Shown: positions 18,820 to 27,169 of the stretch, in pieces
Layout of the letters: each line of letters opens with the position of its first letter
Position numbering within the stretch: position 1 is the stretch's first letter
Origin: Psychromicrobium silvestre
GTDB taxonomy: Bacteria > Actinomycetota > Actinomycetes > Actinomycetales > Micrococcaceae
Assembly: GCF_013408295.1 (NCBI RefSeq)
Contig: NZ_JACBYQ010000002.1
Coordinates: 248,001 to 312,000 of the forward strand
Length of the DNA: 64,000 nucleotides
Direction of reading: 5' to 3'
Program-made: the position numbers and the translations under genes
The notes under the pieces: model-generated
The model's database searches: none
The model's input: only the letters and a program-made list of their open reading frames with translations
Told to the model about the DNA's origin: nothing

Positions 18820-19307
18820 AGATCCGACTTTTCGACGAGTCTGATTGGTCCGATGTCACTCGCATTTACGCAGCCGGAGTCTCCGCCGGTAACGCCACTT
18901 TCGATGCCGAATTGCCGGCGCGGGAAGCGTATTTCGCCAGCCGGGTTCCGGAGTTGCGTTTGGCTGCTTTCGACGACGGCGGCCAGATGTTGGGCTGGAC
19001 CGCAGCCAGCAGGACTTCGGCTCGGGCCGTATACCGGGGAGTGGTGGAGCACTCGGTATATATTGATCCGAAGTTCGCCGGGCAGGGCGTGGCTGGTTCG
19101 CTGTTGGCGGCGCTGAGTCTCGCCGCACTCGAACACGGCTATTGGACTATCCAGTCGTCGATCTTTCCCGAAAACGCAGCCAGCCGAGCCTTGCATGAGA
19201 AAAATGGTTTCAGACTGGTGGGTCGCCGAGAACGCGTGGGGTTGATGAGCTTTGGGCCCCATGCCGGGCAATGGCGGGATACCTTGCTCTATGAGAAACG
19301 CCTCTAG
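18816..19307 (+). CDS. GNAT-family N-acetyltransferase (phosphinothricin-acetyltransferase-like)
   Basis: 163 residues, starting at GTG 18816 that overlaps the deoD stop. The acetyl-CoA-binding motif is [19 protein letters not shown] (Q/R-x-x-G-x-G/A type), followed by [29 protein letters not shown], a combination characteristic of the Pat/Bar and MnaT-like subgroup that acetylates amino acid analogues such as phosphinothricin or methionine sulfone. The real substrate is unknown. Translational coupling to deoD does not by itself imply a functional link. Confidence 0.88.
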   Translation: MKIRLFDESDWSDVTRIYAAGVSAGNATFDAELPAREAYFASRVPELRLAAFDDGGQMLGWTAASRTSARAVYRGVVEHSVYIDPKFAGQGVAGSLLAALSLAALEHGYWTIQSSIFPENAASRALHEKNGFRLVGRRERVGLMSFGPHAGQWRDTLLYEKRL

Positions 19308-19445
19308 GTCCTTAGTTCCGGGTTCTTAGCCGGTTCGCATGTTTGCCGGTTAGCCTGTTGCCGATCATTTGGTCGGTCGGTTGGCTTGGCCAAAATCAGG
19401 GTTCTCCCGGATGCGGCTTCCCTGCGGATGCCGGAGAATAAGAAT

Positions 19446-19847
19446 ATGAAAGCGATTCTGAACGTCATCTGGCTCGTCTTCGGCGGCATCTGGCTGGCCT
19501 TGGGCTACTTTTTCGCCGGAATCCTCTGCTGCTTGCTCATCGTCACCATCCCCTGGGGCATTGCGTCCTTCCGGATCGCGGGCTATGCGCTCTGGCCCTT
19601 TGGCCGAGCCGTCGTCGATAAGCCCAAGGGACCGGGTGTGCTGGCGACCGTGGGAAATGTGATCTGGCTTCTGGTGGCGGGAATTTGGATTGCGATTGGT
19701 CATCTGCTCACCGCCGTCGCGATGGCCATTACGATCATCGGAATTCCGCTGGCTATCGCCAATCTCAAGCTGATTCCGGTCTCGCTGATGCCCTTGGGCA
19801 AAATGATTGTGCCCACCGATCGCCCCTTTGTCTCCAGCTATCGCTGA
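19446..19847 (+). CDS. YccF domain membrane protein
   Basis: 133 residues from ATG 19446. Contains two near-repeats of the YccF domain (PF03733): MKAILNVIWLVFGGIWLALG with LLIVTIPWGIASFRIAGYALWPFGR, and GNVIWLLVAGIWIAIGHLL with ITIIGIPLAIANLKLIPVSLMPLGK. Four transmembrane helices are expected. The family's role is unknown. I preferred this start over the longer in-frame GTG/TTG extension because it gives the canonical family N-terminus and has GGAG nine bases upstream. Confidence 0.9.
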   Translation: MKAILNVIWLVFGGIWLALGYFFAGILCCLLIVTIPWGIASFRIAGYALWPFGRAVVDKPKGPGVLATVGNVIWLLVAGIWIAIGHLLTAVAMAITIIGIPLAIANLKLIPVSLMPLGKMIVPTDRPFVSSYR

Positions 19848-19903
19848 TCGCCCGCACCGCCGTCGGCTCCTGCACCACGCCCACCCGGCACGCCGCAAAC
19901 CAC

Positions 19904-19980
19904 TCGCGATAGTCCAGTGACTTCGCGATAGCCGAATGACCGGTCATTGAACTATCGCGATGTCGTTGAGCTATCCCGAA
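19904..19980. repeat. Four-unit palindromic repeat, family 2, copy 1
   Basis: Two forward units (TCGCGATAGTCCAGTGAC and TCGCGATAGCCGAATGAC) followed by two reverse-complement units (GTCATTGAACTATCGCGA and GTCGTTGAGCTATCCCGA) around a central CCGG at 19940-19943. The inner arms pair at about 17 of 20 positions. The same layout recurs at 53927-54002. It lies between the YccF gene and a MerR-family gene. Confidence 0.75.
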
Positions 19981-20028
19981 ATGTGATCCCGGGCACCTAG
20001 GCCTTGTGTCGGAGTACGCTCCAAGTCC

Positions 20029-20034
20029 TACGCT
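20029..20034 (+). promoter_or_regulatory. -10 element of a leaderless promoter (MerR-AKR operon)
   Basis: TACGCT, then GGGGAC (six bases), then ATG 20041. Confidence 0.45.
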
Positions 20035-20040
20035 GGGGAC

Positions 20041-20487
20041 ATGAGCACAGGAATCCAGCCAAATTCAGCAGCGGCCGCAGGGCCTCGGACTCTGTCCATC
20101 TCCGATGTCTCTGCAACCACCGGCCTAAGCCAGGACACCCTGCGCTGGTATGAGCGTGAGGGCATGTTCCCACAGATTGCCCGGGGCGGGGACCGGCGCC
20201 GCAAATACGACGAAACCGATCTGGCCAGGATCATGATGCTGGTCAAACTACGCAGAACCGGCATGTCGGTGCACGATATGCAGCGCTTCGTCCAACTGCT
20301 TGCAGGCGGCCGGGAGACCCATCAAGAACGGATGACGCTGCTTCTGGAGCACCGAATCAAGGTGCTCGCCCAACTCAAACAGGTTCAGGACGATCTTGAG
20401 ACGGTTGATCTGAAAATCTCACACTACGAAACTCTCATTGCTCTCGACCAAGATTGCCTCGACCCCACGGAAAGTAAGGAATCATGA
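20041..20487 (+). CDS. MerR-family transcriptional regulator
   Basis: 148 residues. Helix-turn-helix and wing at about 18-90: LSISDVSATTGLSQDTLRWYEREGMFP, then RRKYDETDLARIMMLVKLRRTGMSV, followed by a coiled-coil dimerisation helix (about 95-140). No metal-binding cysteine pair of the MerR/ZntR type; the subgroup is the one paired with aldo/keto reductases. Its stop overlaps the start of the reductase gene by ATGA, so it almost certainly regulates its own operon. Inducer unknown. Confidence 0.9.
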   Translation: MSTGIQPNSAAAAGPRTLSISDVSATTGLSQDTLRWYEREGMFPQIARGGDRRRKYDETDLARIMMLVKLRRTGMSVHDMQRFVQLLAGGRETHQERMTLLLEHRIKVLAQLKQVQDDLETVDLKISHYETLIALDQDCLDPTESKES

Positions 20488-21485
20488 CCATCAATCTCGG
20501 AGATAACCTCCGCGTCAGCCCACTAGGCCTCGGCGGAATGGCGCTCACCCCGGTCTATGGCCCCGCCGACCCGGTGGAATCGCTGGCTACGCTGAACCAC
20601 GCTGTGGACGTGGGAGTCAGTTTCATTGACACCGCAAACGTCTACGGCATGGGGGCCAACGAGGAGCTCATCGCAAAACTACTCAAGGATCGCCGCGGCG
20701 AGGTTCAGCTGGCCACCAAATTCGGTATCGCCAGCAATCCGGCAACCGGCGGTCGCGAGGTGCGTGGTGATCCCGCCTACGTCAAAGAATCTGTGGCGGC
20801 CAGCCTGAAGCGGCTTAATACCGAGGTCATTGACCTCTACTACATGCATCGGCTGGACACCCGGGTACCCATTGAGGAAACCGTGGGGGCAATGGCCGAG
20901 CTGGTCGCCGAAGGTAAGGTCCGCCACCTAGGCCTCTCCGAGGTCACCGCCGCGGAACTGGAGAGAGCTGTCGGCGTGCATCCGATCGCTGCCGTGCAAA
21001 GCGAGTGGTCCATTTGGAGCCGCGACGTCGAGCAGAGCGTCGTTCCCGCTGCGGCTCGCTTAGGCGTTGGCTTCGTGCCCTATTCGCCGCTGGGCCGTGG
21101 CTTTCTGACCGGAACGCTACAGGTCTCCGCTTTAGCGGAAGGTGATTTCCGGCGTCGGATCCCGCGCTTCGCGGATGGCGCTATCGATGCAAACCAGGCA
21201 GTGGTCGAAGTGATTCGAAGAGTGGCCGGGGAACTGACCATCAATGGAGCAGCCGCAACCCCAGCTCAGGTAGCACTGGCCTGGCTGCTGGCCCAGGGTG
21301 AGCGTCTTGGCCTTCCAGTAGTGCCGATCCCCGGAACTCGCCGGTCGGCGCGGGTCGATGAGAACCTTGGCGCGGTATCGCTCAACTTGAGCGAGGCCCA
21401 ACTGGCCGCTCTCGATCAGGCCGCGGACGCCGTCGTCGGAAGCCGCTCTAACTCGCCGAATTGGGTTTCACAGGACCGGGAGTAA
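20484..21485 (+). CDS. Aldo/keto reductase
   Basis: NADPH-dependent oxidoreductase of 333 residues with a TIM-barrel fold. Seen: GLGGMALTPVYG, the catalytic Asp and Tyr in FIDTANVYGMGANEELIA, catalytic Lys in VQLATKFGI, His in YYMHRLD, and the NADP-binding VPIPGTRR near the C-terminus. Closest to the YakC/pyridoxal-reductase-like bacterial AKR13 group. Substrate unknown. Coupled by a 4-base overlap to the MerR regulator, suggesting induction by an aldehyde, ketone or oxidant sensed by that protein. Confidence 0.92.
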   Translation: MTINLGDNLRVSPLGLGGMALTPVYGPADPVESLATLNHAVDVGVSFIDTANVYGMGANEELIAKLLKDRRGEVQLATKFGIASNPATGGREVRGDPAYVKESVAASLKRLNTEVIDLYYMHRLDTRVPIEETVGAMAELVAEGKVRHLGLSEVTAAELERAVGVHPIAAVQSEWSIWSRDVEQSVVPAAARLGVGFVPYSPLGRGFLTGTLQVSALAEGDFRRRIPRFADGAIDANQAVVEVIRRVAGELTINGAAATPAQVALAWLLAQGERLGLPVVPIPGTRRSARVDENLGAVSLNLSEAQLAALDQAADAVVGSRSNSPNWVSQDRE

Positions 21486-21551
21486 CTGTGTAGTAACTAT
21501 GGGCCGGACTAGACTGAATCATCCGACGACAACGACGTTCTGGAGGATCAG

Positions 21552-23000
21552 ATGGCACGCGTGGCCAACCCCTATTCGATCTGGCGGCGAAAGCCAGTTG
21601 ACGAGATCGAGGAAGAAAGCGGCAAGAGCGGGCTCAAGAAAAGCCTGGGCCTCTGGCAGCTAACGGCAATCGGGGTCGGCGGCATCGTCGGCGTCGGAGT
21701 TTTCTCCCTGGCCGGCCTGGTCGCTCACGGAGATCCGAATAATCCAGCGGTGGGTCCGGCTGTGTTGATCTCCTTCCTGATTGCCGGAGCAGCCTCCGCC
21801 GCAGCGGCTCTCTCCTACGCCGAATTTGCCGGAATGGTGCCTCGGGCTGGTTCTGCCTATACCTATGGTTATGTAGCGCTCGGCGAGGCCGCCGGCTGGT
21901 TCATCGGTTGGGATCTACTGCTCGAATACATCGCCATTGTCGCGGTGGTGGCGATCGGCATTTCCGGGTATTTCAACGCCTTCCTCGAAGGTTTCGGCGT
22001 TCAGCTGCCTGCCTGGATTTCTCAGACGGCGGACCAAGGCGGATTGATCAATCTGCCCGCCATCGTGATCTGCCTGTTGGTTACTTTCATCCTGAGCCGG
22101 GGAACCAAGGCTCTGGGCCGCTTCGAGTTCATTGCGGTGGCGCTGAAGATCGTGCTGATCCTGTTCATCGTTGGACTGGGCCTGTTCTACATCAACACCA
22201 GCAACTACACCCCGTTCATGCCCTTCGGCTTCGGACCGGTGATCGCGGGATCGGCCACGGTGTTCTTCGCGGTCTTCGGTTACGACGCGATGAGCACCGC
22301 CGCCGAGGAATCGACCGATGGCAAGAAGCACATGCCAAAGGCCATTATTCTGTCCCTGATCATCGCCATGGTGCTCTATGTGCTGGCGACCCTGGTGCTG
22401 ACCGGCATGCAGAATTACAAGGACATCGATCCGGAAGCGGGCTTCGCCTCCGCTTTCACCGGCGTCGGACTTCCCGTGATCGCCACCATCATCTCGGTCT
22501 TTGCGGTGATCTCCATCCTGACCGTAATGCTGACCTTCCTACTGGGGGTGACCCGAGTGTGGTTCTCGATGAGCCGCGACGGCTTGCTACCGAAGTGGTT
22601 CTCCAAGGTTGATCATCGCGGGGTGCCGCAGCGGGTGACTTGGATCGCGGGCGTTGGATCGGCAGTTTTGGCGGGCATCTTCCCGATCCGTGAGGTTGCC
22701 GACCTGACCAATATTGGCATCCTGGCGGCTTTCGTAGTGGTCTGTGTTTCGGTCATCGTGTTCCGCAGGACCAAGCCGGAGACGCCGCGCACCTTCCGGC
22801 TGCCGTGGATGCCCGTCATCCCGATCTTCGGCGTACTGGCCTCCGGCTACCTGATCACACAACTGCACTGGGAGACTTGGCTGCGCTTCGTCGTCTGGCT
22901 GGTGATCGGGCTATTTGTTTACTTCTTCTACGGTCGGAAACATTCCCTGATGAACCCGGACAGCCCCCGGCATACCGAAATCAAGGACTCCGCCAGCTAA
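21552..23000 (+). CDS. APC-superfamily amino acid permease (CAT-like)
   Basis: 482 residues with about 12 transmembrane helices. The N-terminal region has the APC signature in helix 1 (LTAIGVGGIVGVGVFSLAG) and the conserved FAGMVPRAGSAYTYGYVALGE after helix 2. FFAVFGYDAMSTAAEES is characteristic of the cationic amino acid transporter/YfnA subgroup. Substrate (arginine, lysine, branched-chain or other amino acids) is not deducible. GGAGG is placed correctly before ATG 21552. The following 234 bases contain a complex repeat and no gene. Confidence 0.92.
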   Translation: MARVANPYSIWRRKPVDEIEEESGKSGLKKSLGLWQLTAIGVGGIVGVGVFSLAGLVAHGDPNNPAVGPAVLISFLIAGAASAAAALSYAEFAGMVPRAGSAYTYGYVALGEAAGWFIGWDLLLEYIAIVAVVAIGISGYFNAFLEGFGVQLPAWISQTADQGGLINLPAIVICLLVTFILSRGTKALGRFEFIAVALKIVLILFIVGLGLFYINTSNYTPFMPFGFGPVIAGSATVFFAVFGYDAMSTAAEESTDGKKHMPKAIILSLIIAMVLYVLATLVLTGMQNYKDIDPEAGFASAFTGVGLPVIATIISVFAVISILTVMLTFLLGVTRVWFSMSRDGLLPKWFSKVDHRGVPQRVTWIAGVGSAVLAGIFPIREVADLTNIGILAAFVVVCVSVIVFRRTKPETPRTFRLPWMPVIPIFGVLASGYLITQLHWETWLRFVVWLVIGLFVYFFYGRKHSLMNPDSPRHTEIKDSAS

Positions 23001-23040
23001 TCCGGAGCCGCCTCCGCCTCCACTCTCATCCGGCTCCATT

Positions 23041-23186
23041 CCCATCCGTCCCACCGTCCCTGTCCCGGCTCGCCCATCCGTCCCACCGAATGTTGCTGGT
23101 GATGCGAAAGATCACCGTTTTCCGCAACATCCGCAACTCCAGCCACAGCGAGTGGGACAACTGGGAGCCCGGATGGGACGGATGGG
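23041..23186. repeat. Compound palindromic repeat, family 1, copy B
   Basis: Inner palindrome (about 23073-23167) has left core TCCCACCGAATGTTGC and right core CACAGCGAGTGGGAC, matching copies at 3.3 and 31.8 kb. It is enclosed by a 12-mer CCCATCCGTCCC at 23041-23052 and again at 23073-23084, and its exact inverse GGGACGGATGGG at 23175-23186. It lies between an amino-acid permease and a small membrane protein gene on the same strand. Confidence 0.7.
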
Positions 23187-23222
23187 TAGGGCAAGCGGGG
23201 GCAATGGCGCGGGCTTGGGCCT

Positions 23223-23228
23223 TATGCT
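23223..23228 (+). promoter_or_regulatory. -10 element of a leaderless promoter
   Basis: TATGCT, then GAGAGC, then ATG 23235. Confidence 0.5.
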
Positions 23229-23234
23229 GAGAGC

Positions 23235-23465
23235 ATGCGTGGAAGAGTTGATTGGCTGGACCTAGGAATTCAGATCGGCGGGTTTGTGCTGATCTATCTG
23301 TTGCTGTCCCTGGTCAGCTGGCCGTTCCTGGGCAAGCTGCTCCTAGCCCTGGCCCTCGCCGCAGTATTTGGGATGCTCACCAGCCGAATTCGGAAACATC
23401 TCCGGCGCAAACGCACCGAGCCCAAAAGAATCCGCGTTATCAGCGTAGAAACGGTAGACGACTAA
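23235..23465 (+). CDS. Small two-TM membrane protein upstream of HutD
   Basis: 76 residues: two adjacent hydrophobic helices (about 11-28 and 32-50) and a strongly basic tail (RIRKHLRRKRTEPKRIR), so both ends should be cytoplasmic. No family recognised. Its stop codon overlaps the start of the HutD-like gene (TAATG), suggesting one message. A small membrane protein with no known function; coding potential is supported by the coupling and codon usage like its neighbours. Confidence 0.65.
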   Translation: MRGRVDWLDLGIQIGGFVLIYLLLSLVSWPFLGKLLLALALAAVFGMLTSRIRKHLRRKRTEPKRIRVISVETVDD

Positions 23466-24007
23466 TGTCCTTGCTTCGCTACTCCGCATTGAAACCACAG
23501 CCTTGGTTGGGCGGCGGCGGAGTGACCAGAGTATTAGCCGAAAGCGGCGGCACCGATTTCGATTGGCGAATCAGCATCGCAGAGGTCTCCCAGCCCGGCC
23601 CGTTCTCCGCGCTACCCGGAATCGACCGGGTGATCACCCTGATCGAAGGGGAATTCCTCCTACTCGATGTGAATGGCGTGGAGCACGGCCTGGAAAAATT
23701 CCGTCCCTTCCGGTTCTCCGGCGACTCGGAAACCCGAGCCGAACTACCCACCGGCCCCGGCATGGATCTGAATGTGATGACCCGCAGGGATAAGTTCCGC
23801 GGCTTCGTCACCGTTCTGGAACTCTCCAAGAAACGTCCGCATCCGGTTTTCGATGACCAATGGGCTGTTCTACTGCAGGGTTCTGCCGAGCTTCAGGACG
23901 GCACCACCATGAATCGCTTTGATGCACTAGCAGGAGACGGCACGACGCCGGAACTCATCGGCCGCGGCTTCCTGGCCGTGATCAGCCTGGAACCGGTCAC
24001 CGACTAA
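23465..24007 (+). CDS. HutD/Ves-family protein
   Basis: 180 residues from ATG 23465, overlapping the previous stop. The family is a cupin-like bicupin fold: N-terminal LLRYSALKPQPWLGGGGVTRVLA, then FDWRISIAEVSQPGPFSALPGIDRVITLIEG, and GPGMDLNVMTRR, all conserved HutD/Ves signatures. HutD is associated with histidine utilisation in proteobacteria, Ves with cold growth in E. coli; here no hut genes are nearby, so the role is unknown. The longer in-frame extension upstream is out of register with the small membrane gene and was discarded. A hairpin follows at once. Confidence 0.88.
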   Translation: MSLLRYSALKPQPWLGGGGVTRVLAESGGTDFDWRISIAEVSQPGPFSALPGIDRVITLIEGEFLLLDVNGVEHGLEKFRPFRFSGDSETRAELPTGPGMDLNVMTRRDKFRGFVTVLELSKKRPHPVFDDQWAVLLQGSAELQDGTTMNRFDALAGDGTTPELIGRGFLAVISLEPVTD

Positions 24008-24011
24008 AAGC

Positions 24012-24054
24012 AAAAAGTCCTGCCCACCGCGATCAGCAGTGAGCAGGATTTTTT
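24012..24054. terminator. Bidirectional rho-independent terminator
   Basis: AAAAAGTCCTGCCCAC pairs with GTGAGCAGGATTTTTT with one internal mismatch around a loop of about 12 bases. The A-tract and T-tract on either side serve both the HutD gene and the convergent helicase gene. Confidence 0.85.
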
Positions 24055-24071
24055 GGACTAACGAAGACTAA

Positions 24072-25691
24072 TTAGCCGCGGCGAGCGTTCGATGCGGGGG
24101 CTCCGGCACGACGCGGACCCGAGGGCCGATTGCGGCGCTGAGCGGGAGCCGCCGAGTGCTCGGTGGTACGAGCCGCACCCTGTCCGGCACCGCGTTGTGT
24201 GCTGCCCTGACGAGGCGTGCCCTGAGCAGCACCACTCGCGCCAGCCCGGCGAGCACTGGAGCGGCCGCCCGAGCGAGCCCCTTCGGAACCGAAGCGGGGA
24301 GCCTGAGGCTGGTCACGACGTCGTTCCTGACGGTTTCCGGCCGGAGCCTCACCCTGCCGACGAGCGCGCTTACGCTGCGCGTTCGCACCAGTAGAGCTAC
24401 CCTGGCCCTGCTGCGGAGCCTTGGCCGCGAGCAGCGCGGCACGAGTGCGCGGATCAATCCGGTCTGCAACTTCTCCGACCAATTTGCCGATCAGTGGGGA
24501 GTTTGCGGTCACCTTTTCGAAAGCCACATCCACACCGGCGGCGCGCATCAGCTTCTTCACGTCCTGCTGCTGTTCCGGCAGCGAGATGGTCACCACGGTG
24601 CCATCGGAACCGGCTCGGGCGGTACGTCCGGAGCGGTGCAGATAAGCCTTGTGCTCGGTGGGCGGATCGACGTGGATAACCAGTTCGACGTCGTCGACGT
24701 GCACGCCACGAGCGGCCACATCGGTGGCCACCAGGACGCGGACGTCCCCGGAGGAGAACTCCGCGAGGTTCCGGTCCCGAGCATTCTGCGAAAGATTGCC
24801 GTGCAGATCCACGGCAGGAATCCCAGCCTCGGTCAGGGTTTTCGCGAGCTTGCGGGCATGGTGCTTGGTACGCATAAAGAGCACTCGGCGGCCCTTGCCG
24901 GAAGCCAGCTCAACGATCAGCTGCTTCTTGACCGACTGATCCGCCACCGCGAGCACGTGGTGTTCCATGGTGGAAACCGCGGCCTTCGGCTCGTCGACGG
25001 AATGCGTCACCGGTTTGCTGAGGTAACGCTGCACAATCTTGTCCACGCCGTTATCCAAGGTAGCGGAGAAGAGCAACCGCTGGCCTTCGCTCGGGGTGGT
25101 GTCCAGCAGGCGCTTGACCACTGGCAAGAAGCCCAGATCAGCCATGTGGTCAGCCTCATCGAGCACGGTGATTTCAACGGATTCGAGGCTGATCAGCTTC
25201 TGCCGCATCAAATCTTCCAGGCGTCCGGGACAAGCGATCACGATATCGACGCCAGCCCGCAGAGCACGTTCCTGGCGTTGCTGGGACACCCCGCCGTAGA
25301 TCACGGTGGTGTTCAAGCCGAGCGCCTGAGCGAGGGGTTCGATAGTGGCGTTGATCTGGGTAGCCAGTTCACGGGTCGGTGCCAGCACCAGGCCGAGAGG
25401 ACGACCGGGCTTGCGACGGTAGGCTGCCTCAGCCTCGGCGAGCCGAGCCACCAAGGGCAGCCCAAAGGCCAGGGTCTTTCCGGAGCCGGTGCGGCCACGG
25501 CCGAGCACATCGCGGCCGCCGAGCGAATCAGGCAGCGTCTTAGCTTGGATGGGGAAGGGGCTCTCGATGCCTTGGGCAGTGAGAACGGATACAAGGGTCT
25601 TGGGCACGCCCAAGGAGGCAAAGGTTTGCACAGAAGGTCTTTCAGGCTGAGTCTCCACGACTGAAAGCAGCGGCGGAGGCACGGCCCCCAT
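24072..25691 (-). CDS. DEAD-box RNA helicase
   Basis: ATP-dependent RNA helicase. Motifs in order: Q motif (FASLGVPKTLVS, FPIQAKTLP), Walker A GRTGSGKTLAF, Ia PTRELATQ, GG, DEAD in VLDEADHMAD, SAT in LLFSATLD, then helicase-C motifs VLFMRTKHHARKL, VLVATDVAARGVHV and HRSGRTARAG. A long C-terminal tail (about 130 residues) is rich in Arg, Gly, Ala, Gln and is probably an RNA-binding disordered tail. I choose ATG 25691, giving about 539 residues; ATG 25781 would add 30 residues with no family similarity. Typical roles are ribosome assembly or RNA decay. Confidence 0.93.
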   Translation of the reverse strand: MGAVPPPLLSVVETQPERPSVQTFASLGVPKTLVSVLTAQGIESPFPIQAKTLPDSLGGRDVLGRGRTGSGKTLAFGLPLVARLAEAEAAYRRKPGRPLGLVLAPTRELATQINATIEPLAQALGLNTTVIYGGVSQQRQERALRAGVDIVIACPGRLEDLMRQKLISLESVEITVLDEADHMADLGFLPVVKRLLDTTPSEGQRLLFSATLDNGVDKIVQRYLSKPVTHSVDEPKAAVSTMEHHVLAVADQSVKKQLIVELASGKGRRVLFMRTKHHARKLAKTLTEAGIPAVDLHGNLSQNARDRNLAEFSSGDVRVLVATDVAARGVHVDDVELVIHVDPPTEHKAYLHRSGRTARAGSDGTVVTISLPEQQQDVKKLMRAAGVDVAFEKVTANSPLIGKLVGEVADRIDPRTRAALLAAKAPQQGQGSSTGANAQRKRARRQGEAPAGNRQERRRDQPQAPRFGSEGARSGGRSSARRAGASGAAQGTPRQGSTQRGAGQGAARTTEHSAAPAQRRNRPSGPRRAGAPASNARRG

Positions 25692-25943
25692 CACCGGTTG
25701 GCACGGGGGTTCGCCGAAGAAATGCTCAAAAAGCTGCACAGTCAACCACCGAATCAAGTGGGACCGAACGTTCGCGTTCATCGACGCAGGACGCGGAAAA
25801 CCGCATCAAGTACCTACAGCCTACCAGCAGGACGACGGCGAACCGGGCTAAGTGGGCAAGCTCACACGGCGGTGCGCGCATCGGGCGGCATCGAGTTCTA
25901 CGATGAAAAGGTGACTACTGCCCACGTTGAAGAGAGCTGAGCG

Positions 25944-27158
25944 GTGCCGGAGGCCTGGGCTGGTCACCTACGTGGCAGCAAATCCTATCGACGCATTCTG
26001 ATCGCGCTAGCCTGCGCCGGGGTTGCAACCTTCGCCCAGCTTTACTCGGTGCAGGGAGTGCTCCCGGCGATGTCCGCCGATCTTCACGTCAGCGCCGCGG
26101 ACGCCGCGCTAACCGTTTCTGCCGCCACCATCGGGCTCGCTCTTGCGGTCATCCCCTGGTCCGCCGTGGCGGATCGAATCGGCCGCCTGCGCGCTATGTC
26201 GATCGCCGTGATCGCGGCGGTAGCACTCGGCTTGTTAGTTCCACTGATGCCGAACCTGCCCAGCCTGCTGAGCCTGCGATTCCTGGAAGGCGCGGCACTC
26301 GGCGGCATTCCAGCGCTCGCCTTGGCGTACCTCAGCGAGGAAGTGCACAAGCTACATGCCGGAATAGCCGCCGGCACCTATATCGCGGGCACCACGGTGG
26401 GAGGTTTACTGGGCCGGGTGATCGCCGGGCCGATAGGTGACCTGGCCGGCTGGCGGATCGGCATTCTTACGGTGAGCCTGCTCGCTTCGGTGGCGGCGGT
26501 TTGGTTCATCCTGCTGGCACCCGGCCAGCGTGGCTTTAGTCCAGTGCGGAAGAACGACGGCGGCCCCGGCCTAGTGGCTCGGCTCGCCATTAATCTACGC
26601 AACCCTGCGCTATTGGCCCTCTACGCACAAGGTTTCCTGCTGATGGGCGGCTTCGTGGCGATCTATAACTATCTGGGATTCCGGCTAGAAGCCCCACCCT
26701 TCGTTCTTCCGGCCACTATTACCAGCCTGCTTTTCCTGGCTTATCTGGCCGGAACGGTGACCTCCCGGGTGGCGGGCGGGCTAAGCACCAAACTCGGTCG
26801 ACGACGAGTGCTGGCAGGAAGCACCGCGGTGATGATCCTCGGCGTCGTACTCACCATGGTGCCCTGGCTACCGGTGGTGCTGCTTGGACTGCTGGTGCTC
26901 ACCGGCGGCTATTTCGCGGCTCACGCCATGGCTTCCAGCTGGACCACCGTGCGAGCCAGCATCGGCCCCGCTCAGGCAGCTTCGCTGTACAACTTATTCT
27001 TCTACACCGGTTCCAGCCTGATCGGCTGGCTTGGCGGATTCGTTTTCCAAGCTCTGGGCTGGATTGGGCTGGCTTTGATGGTGATGGCGCTGGCACTACT
27101 GGCCATGCTGACGGCTTGGGCGGCACTACGCTCCCCCGGGGAAGCGCCGCTCCGCTAG
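25944..27158 (+). CDS. MFS transporter
   Basis: 404 residues, 12 hydrophobic helices. Helices 1-2 contain YSVQGVLPAMSADLHVS and the loop 2-3 motif AVADRIGRLRAMSI, a clear major-facilitator signature. The second half has the matching SRVAGGLSTKLGRRRVLAG. This subgroup resembles the inner-membrane YnfM-type drug/arabinose exporters. Substrate unknown. Start is GTG 25944 preceded by GAGAG. It precedes trmB by 11 bases. Confidence 0.9.
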   Translation: MPEAWAGHLRGSKSYRRILIALACAGVATFAQLYSVQGVLPAMSADLHVSAADAALTVSAATIGLALAVIPWSAVADRIGRLRAMSIAVIAAVALGLLVPLMPNLPSLLSLRFLEGAALGGIPALALAYLSEEVHKLHAGIAAGTYIAGTTVGGLLGRVIAGPIGDLAGWRIGILTVSLLASVAAVWFILLAPGQRGFSPVRKNDGGPGLVARLAINLRNPALLALYAQGFLLMGGFVAIYNYLGFRLEAPPFVLPATITSLLFLAYLAGTVTSRVAGGLSTKLGRRRVLAGSTAVMILGVVLTMVPWLPVVLLGLLVLTGGYFAAHAMASSWTTVRASIGPAQAASLYNLFFYTGSSLIGWLGGFVFQALGWIGLALMVMALALLAMLTAWAALRSPGEAPLR

Positions 27159-27169
27159 GCTGGAGGGCG

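Noticed and set aside
24156-25664. 502-codon plus-strand frame opposite the DEAD-box helicase
   Set aside because: Antisense shadow of a GC-rich gene; no motif, no ribosome-binding site, and the minus-strand helicase has all its motifs.
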